Position numbers and translations under genes: made by a program. The notes beneath the pieces are model-generated. The model was not told where the DNA came from and made no database searches. It worked only from the letters and a program-made list of their open reading frames with translations. 64,000 nucleotides of DNA from Neotamlana sedimentorum (GTDB lineage: Bacteria > Bacteroidota > Bacteroidia > Flavobacteriales > Flavobacteriaceae): assembly GCF_000943565.1 (NCBI RefSeq), contig NZ_JTDW01000004.1, positions 434,001 to 498,000 on the forward strand, read 5' to 3'. Of the stretch, positions 63,937 to 64,000 are shown in pieces. Position 1 is the stretch's first letter. The number at the start of each line of letters is the position of its first letter.

Positions 63937-63944
63937 TATCTTTG
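63937..63944 (+). promoter_or_regulatory. predicted -7 box of the rightmost gene
   Basis: TATCTTTG matches TAnnTTTG exactly, 20 bases before the ATG at 63964. Confidence 0.55.
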
Positions 63945-63963
63945 TGCTGCAACTTAATACCTT

Positions 63964-64000
63964 ATGAGTAAATCTATTTCTGGTTTTTCGAAACTATCAA
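63964..64000 (+). CDS. start of a gene resembling degradative hydroxymethylglutaryl-CoA reductase
   Basis: Only 12 codons are present: MSKSISGFSKLS. The sequence matches what I recall of the N-terminus of flavobacterial class II HMG-CoA reductases (SGFSKLS followed by a charged helix). It has a promoter match 20 bases upstream. The call is tentative because the catalytic motifs are outside the window. Confidence 0.45.
   Translation, partial: MSKSISGFSKLS

Overview
This window is AT-rich chromosomal DNA of a Bacteroidota, most likely a marine or aquatic member of the Flavobacteriaceae; the genus cannot be fixed from the sequence alone. The evidence is the family assortment (YifB/ComM, flavobacterial FadL-like porin, GH63 glucosidase, degradative HMG-CoA reductase start, POT plus S9 peptidase cluster), short lipoprotein signals ending in S-C, weak Shine-Dalgarno use, and several promoters with the Bacteroidota -7 box TAnnTTTG. 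I see no rRNA, CRISPR array, transposase, integrase or phage gene. The gene content looks like stable core and accessory chromosome.

Layout. 1-3157: the start of a comM/yifB gene on the minus strand, a small lipoprotein, and a membrane protein overlapping a NarL-type two-component pair. 3154-9778: a minus-strand molybdoenzyme operon (2Fe-2S subunit, molybdopterin subunit, XdhC, MocA-like cytidylyltransferase, FdhF/YdeP oxidoreductase). 9860-15332: YheT hydrolase, adenine deaminase, tilS and pabB, all minus. 15420-20124: aldose epimerase-like protein, DEAD-box helicase, a lone short ExbB/MotA-like protein, and a LytS/LytTR pair. 20262-23450: a tight four-gene operon of two coiled-coil proteins (the second with a C-terminal domain that may be roadblock/longin-like), a Ras/Rab-like small GTPase, and a histidine kinase with a degenerate receiver. 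23456-31826: ECF sigma factor, an unannotated 56-residue ORF, YihY, S1/P1 nuclease, GH63 glucosidase and a haem-containing lipoprotein dehydrogenase.

32147-39576 is housekeeping: rpsT with tRNA-Glu, proS, a Trp/Asn and Ser/Arg low-complexity lipoprotein, an outer-membrane porin, folE, cysS and yidD. 39909-49076 is a second unusual block: a 1806-residue protein combining two alpha/beta-hydrolase domains with a CHAT (caspase-like) protease, followed by a peptidoglycan-binding/L,D-transpeptidase-like protein, a small lipoprotein, an FAD-dependent oxidase and a membrane-anchored coiled coil. 49099-57274 holds an ABC permease, tail-specific protease, surE, lpxB, an NlpC/P60 lipoprotein and comEC. 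57280-63811 (minus) is a thioredoxin-fold pair and a peptide-use cluster of two POT transporters and a dipeptidyl-peptidase. The last 37 bases begin a gene that resembles HMG-CoA reductase.

The two strongest candidates for undescribed systems are the Ras-like GTPase/histidine-kinase operon (20262-23450) and the CHAT-protease/double-hydrolase operon (39909-49076). Both are read from motifs and gene order only; neither function is shown.
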